DNA from: Amycolatopsis sp. EV170708-02-1
GTDB taxonomy: Bacteria > Actinomycetota > Actinomycetes > Mycobacteriales > Pseudonocardiaceae
Length of the DNA: 64,000 bases
Direction: 5' to 3'
Assembly (NCBI RefSeq): GCF_022479115.1
Contig: NZ_CP092497.1
Coordinates: 5,518,001-5,582,000, forward strand
Shown piece after piece: positions 61,473 through 64,000 of the stretch. Positions within the stretch are counted from its first letter, which is position 1, and each line of letters starts with the position of its first letter. Under the pieces are notes generated by a model. That model was not told where the DNA came from. It saw only the letters and a program-made list of their open reading frames with translations, and searched no databases. A program made the position numbers and the translations under genes.

Positions 61473-62903
61473 ATGTCCGCGAGACTCTTCGCCCTCGATT
61501 CCTTGCAGACGTTCGACGAGCTCGAACACAGCGCGCTGGGGGTGGCGGAGTCCCTCCGGGAGCGTGGCGTGACACCCGCGACCAGGGTGATGCTGAAGGC
61601 CGGGAATTCGGCCGCCTACGTGACCACGCTGCTGGCACTGATGCATGTCGGCGCGAGCATCGTGCTCGTCGACCAGCAGGAGAACGCCGCCGAAACCCAG
61701 CGGGTCTGCACCCAGGCCGGGGTCAAGATCAGCCTGGTCGACGAGGACGCGCCGCTGGTCACCGACGGCGCGCACACCCTGCTCTACGAACTGCTCGTCG
61801 CCGGGGCGTCCCAGGCCACCCGTGATCCGGAGCTGCGGGTGGGCCCGTGGTGCGAACTGCCGGACGGGCTGATCATGTACTCCTCCGGGTCGACCGGTGT
61901 GCCCAAGGGCGTGGTCAAGAACGGCGGACGGTTCCTGAAGAACCTTCGGCGCAACGCCGACCAGGTCGGCCACCACTCGGGTGACGTGCTGATGCCGATG
62001 CTGCCCTTTTCCCACCAGTACGGCCTGTCGATGGTGCTGATCGCGTGGCTGGTGCGCTGTTCGCTCGTGGTGGCGCCGTACCGGCGGATCGACCGTGCCC
62101 TGCGGATGGCGGGACAATGCGGCGTGACCGTGACCGACGGCACGCCTTCCACGTATCAGAGCATCCTCAACATCGTGAAGCGCAATCCCCGCTACGGCCT
62201 CGATCTGGCGGGGGTGCGCATGTTCTGCAGCGGCGCCGCTCCGCTGGGCTCGACGCTCAGCGAAGACTACGTCGCCTGGTTCGGCCTTCCGTTGCTGGAC
62301 AGCTACGGCAGCACGGAACTGGGCAACCTCGCGTTCGCGACGCCCGAGAACCCGGTCGGCTGCGGCCGCGCGCTCCCCGGGCACGAACTGCGGATCCTCG
62401 ACGACGAAGGCAACGCGCTCCCCGCAGGGCAGACCGGCGAGATCGTGATGCACTGCCCCGACATGATGGCGGGTTACCTCGCCGCGGACGGCTCCCTGGA
62501 GCCGGCGGAGCAGGGCTGGCGGCACACCGGCGATTTCGGTTACCTGGACGAGAACGACAACCTGTTCGTGGTGGGTCGCAAGTTCGCCGTTCACCGCAAG
62601 GGACACACGCTCTATCCGGAGATCATCGAGCACAAGGTCACCGAAGCGCTGTGCCCGGTCAAGGTGATCCCGCTGCCGGACGAACGGCGCGGCTGTCAGC
62701 TGGCGTTCTTCGTCGAAGACCCCCTCGGCCACGACGGCAGGCACTGGCGTACCCGCATCGCCGAGGTCCTGCCGGAGTTCGAGCGGCCGGACCGCATCCG
62801 GGTCGTCGACCGTTTTCCGCTGAACCGCAACGGAAAACCCGACAAGAAGCGGATGACGGAACTCGCGCTGAACGAGCCGGCCACTTCACCGAAGGCCGGC
62901 TGA
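61473..62903 (+). CDS. Adenylate-forming acyl ligase
   Basis: 476-aa class I AMP-forming enzyme, somewhat short: YSSGSTGVPKGVV, DSYGSTELG, HTGDFG, a C-terminal GRKF-type hinge and NRNGKPDKKR with the catalytic lysine. No carrier domain. In this context it probably loads a starter acid onto a carrier protein encoded beyond the edge (inference). Confidence 0.88.
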   Translation: MSARLFALDSLQTFDELEHSALGVAESLRERGVTPATRVMLKAGNSAAYVTTLLALMHVGASIVLVDQQENAAETQRVCTQAGVKISLVDEDAPLVTDGAHTLLYELLVAGASQATRDPELRVGPWCELPDGLIMYSSGSTGVPKGVVKNGGRFLKNLRRNADQVGHHSGDVLMPMLPFSHQYGLSMVLIAWLVRCSLVVAPYRRIDRALRMAGQCGVTVTDGTPSTYQSILNIVKRNPRYGLDLAGVRMFCSGAAPLGSTLSEDYVAWFGLPLLDSYGSTELGNLAFATPENPVGCGRALPGHELRILDDEGNALPAGQTGEIVMHCPDMMAGYLAADGSLEPAEQGWRHTGDFGYLDENDNLFVVGRKFAVHRKGHTLYPEIIEHKVTEALCPVKVIPLPDERRGCQLAFFVEDPLGHDGRHWRTRIAEVLPEFERPDRIRVVDRFPLNRNGKPDKKRMTELALNEPATSPKAG

Positions 62904-62908
62904 GCGAC

Positions 62909-63832
62909 GTGACCGACGAACGCACCGCCCTGGTCTTCCCGGGAATGGCCCCCACGAGAGCCGGGGACGTGAGCCGTTTCCTGATGATCAACCGGAATGC
63001 CCGGGAACGGCTCGCGACGGCCGAGGACGTCCTCGGCCGTCGCCTGCTCGGCCCGGCCCGCGAAGACGGCGATGTGTACGACGAGGCCGCGCAGGTCGTC
63101 TTCATGCTGACGTGTCTTTCCCTCGCGGAGTGGGCCGAAGACGCCCTCGGGGTGAAACCCGAGATCTGCGCCGGTCCCAGCTTCGGCCAGAAGGCGCTGA
63201 CCGCGTACACGGGCGTGCTGTCGTTCGAGGAGACCGTCCGGCTCACCGCGGAGCTCTCGCGGTGCGAAGTGTCCTACTTCGAAAGCGACTATTCCGACGT
63301 CGTGACCCACTGTTTCGTCCGGACTCCGGAAGAGGGTTTCGCCGAGGTCCTTGCCGAACTGAAGGACGAGTTCCACGACGTATCGGGCGTCATCGACAAG
63401 GGCTTCTACCTGCTTTCGGTGCGGGAGAAGGCTTTGGAGCGGGTGAAGGCGCGAGTGCGGGCGATCGGCGGCTACTCGATGCACACCATGCGGCCGCCCG
63501 TGCACTCCACCTTCTTCAGCGGTTTGCGCCGACGCGCCGAGGAGGAAGTGCTCTCCGGTTTCACCCTTCGCGACCCCGAACTGCCGGTGGTCGCGGACCA
63601 GGACGGCGCGCTCCTGGACTCCGCGGCAGGGGTGCGCCGGATGCTGCTCGACACCTTCGACCGGCCGATCGACTGGCCGTCGATGGTCGCGACCTTGCGG
63701 GCGCAGGGGGTGACGTCGTTGTGCTTCTCCGGACCGGACAATCTGTTCCACCGGGTGGACAGCACGGTGGCGAACTTCGCGGTGCGGACGGTGACTCCGG
63801 AAATGGCTTTGAAGCCGCGGAGCCGCGCTTAG
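62909..63832 (+). CDS. FabD-like acyltransferase
   Basis: 307-aa acyltransferase: TALVFPGMAP N-terminus, active-site serine in AGPSFGQKAL (the usual GHSxG reads GPSFG), and the His-bearing MRPPVHSTFFSG. A discrete trans-acting AT for a PKS-type pathway. The Pro in place of the elbow His may alter substrate preference. GTG 62909. Confidence 0.87.
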   Translation: MTDERTALVFPGMAPTRAGDVSRFLMINRNARERLATAEDVLGRRLLGPAREDGDVYDEAAQVVFMLTCLSLAEWAEDALGVKPEICAGPSFGQKALTAYTGVLSFEETVRLTAELSRCEVSYFESDYSDVVTHCFVRTPEEGFAEVLAELKDEFHDVSGVIDKGFYLLSVREKALERVKARVRAIGGYSMHTMRPPVHSTFFSGLRRRAEEEVLSGFTLRDPELPVVADQDGALLDSAAGVRRMLLDTFDRPIDWPSMVATLRAQGVTSLCFSGPDNLFHRVDSTVANFAVRTVTPEMALKPRSRA

Positions 63833-63999
63833 TACTTGGTGAGCGGGGAGGTGGCGTGATCGTCAGCTGGGCTGAAGGGGACTTTCGCTGCGTCTGATGC
63901 GGTGATGGGCCCCTTCGCGTCTTGCTGGGCGCGTCGGGGTGCCGCCGATCATGACGCCACCCTTGTCTTACGGTCAATAATACTTGGTGAGTGGGGAGG
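63833..63999. repeat. Direct-repeat-flanked structured region after the acyltransferase
   Basis: TACTTGGTGAG(C/T)GGGGAGG occurs at 63833-63851 and 63981-63999 as a 19-bp direct repeat with one mismatch. Between them GGTGGCGTGATCG (63850-63862) and CGATCATGACGCCACC (63946-63961) form a bulged inverted repeat, with an inner GAAGGGG/CCCCTTC stem (63874-63880 and 63910-63916). Probably a terminator within a small repeated element. Confidence 0.55.
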
Positions 64000-64000
64000 A

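Overview
The window is GC-rich, densely packed DNA with many GTG/TTG starts, leaderless-looking promoters, Tat signals, mycothiol-type arsenate reductase parts, SARP and NB-ARC regulators and single-module NRPS genes. This is an actinomycete chromosome. The combination of latex-clearing proteins, cutinase and intergenic hairpin elements fits a Pseudonocardiaceae such as Amycolatopsis (inference, not tested). No tRNA, rRNA, transposase or CRISPR array was seen.

Layout. (1) 1-4.4 kb: a complete De Ley-Doudoroff D-galactonate operon (dgoK, dgoA, dgoD and an MFS transporter cut by the window edge) with a divergent IclR regulator. (2) 4.4-12.7 kb: a probable polymer-degradation block. It holds a TetR regulator, two latex-clearing rubber oxygenase genes (the first broken by a single-base frameshift), an acyl-CoA dehydrogenase, a tandem double-TetR regulator and an acyl-CoA ligase, then a secreted polyester hydrolase of the cutinase / PET-hydrolase family. 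An identical 35-bp split operator lies before lcp1 and before the dehydrogenase. (3) 12.7-22.6 kb: regulators and housekeeping genes: LuxR-STAND regulator, RDD, cupin/MarR pair, carbonic anhydrase, an oxyanion operon (ArsR-ArsC fusion, VOC, ChrA) and a NarL-type two-component system. (4) 22.7-33.9 kb: an apparently undescribed natural-product operon. A degenerate (pseudo-receiver) response regulator diverges from about nine co-directional genes: two proteins of unknown fold, a small alpha/beta-barrel-like protein, an aromatic amino acid decarboxylase, a bicupin dioxygenase, a DJ-1/Hsp31-like protein, an alpha/beta hydrolase (frameshifted), a stand-alone NRPS adenylation-carrier didomain and a cytochrome P450. 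A LysR regulator and an EamA exporter follow. The A-PCP plus P450 pairing suggests carrier-bound beta-hydroxylation of an aromatic amino acid.

(5) 33.9-38.4 kb: repeats, gene remnants, a small zinc-binding protein, a secreted protein, a CPA1 antiporter and a methyltransferase. (6) 38.4-43.3 kb: a cobalamin riboswitch leading a probable cobalt ABC importer (SBP, two permeases, fused double ATPase). (7) 43.3-60.4 kb: NCS1 transporter with a C-terminal zinc ribbon, a SARP/NB-ARC regulator next to a twice-frameshifted FAD monooxygenase, DJ-1/GlxA pair, several secreted proteins, methyltransferase, LLM oxidoreductase, LysE exporter, a metallo-hydrolase behind a MerR-type promoter, AraC regulator and a DHFR-like reductase. 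(8) 60.5-63.8 kb: type II thioesterase, a small conserved protein, an adenylate-forming ligase and a FabD-like acyltransferase, which look like the start of another biosynthetic cluster running off the right edge.

Five single-base losses (four genes or remnants) all lie in or next to C/G runs. Either these genes are decaying or the assembly has homopolymer errors. Restoring one base per site gives full-length proteins in three of the genes.
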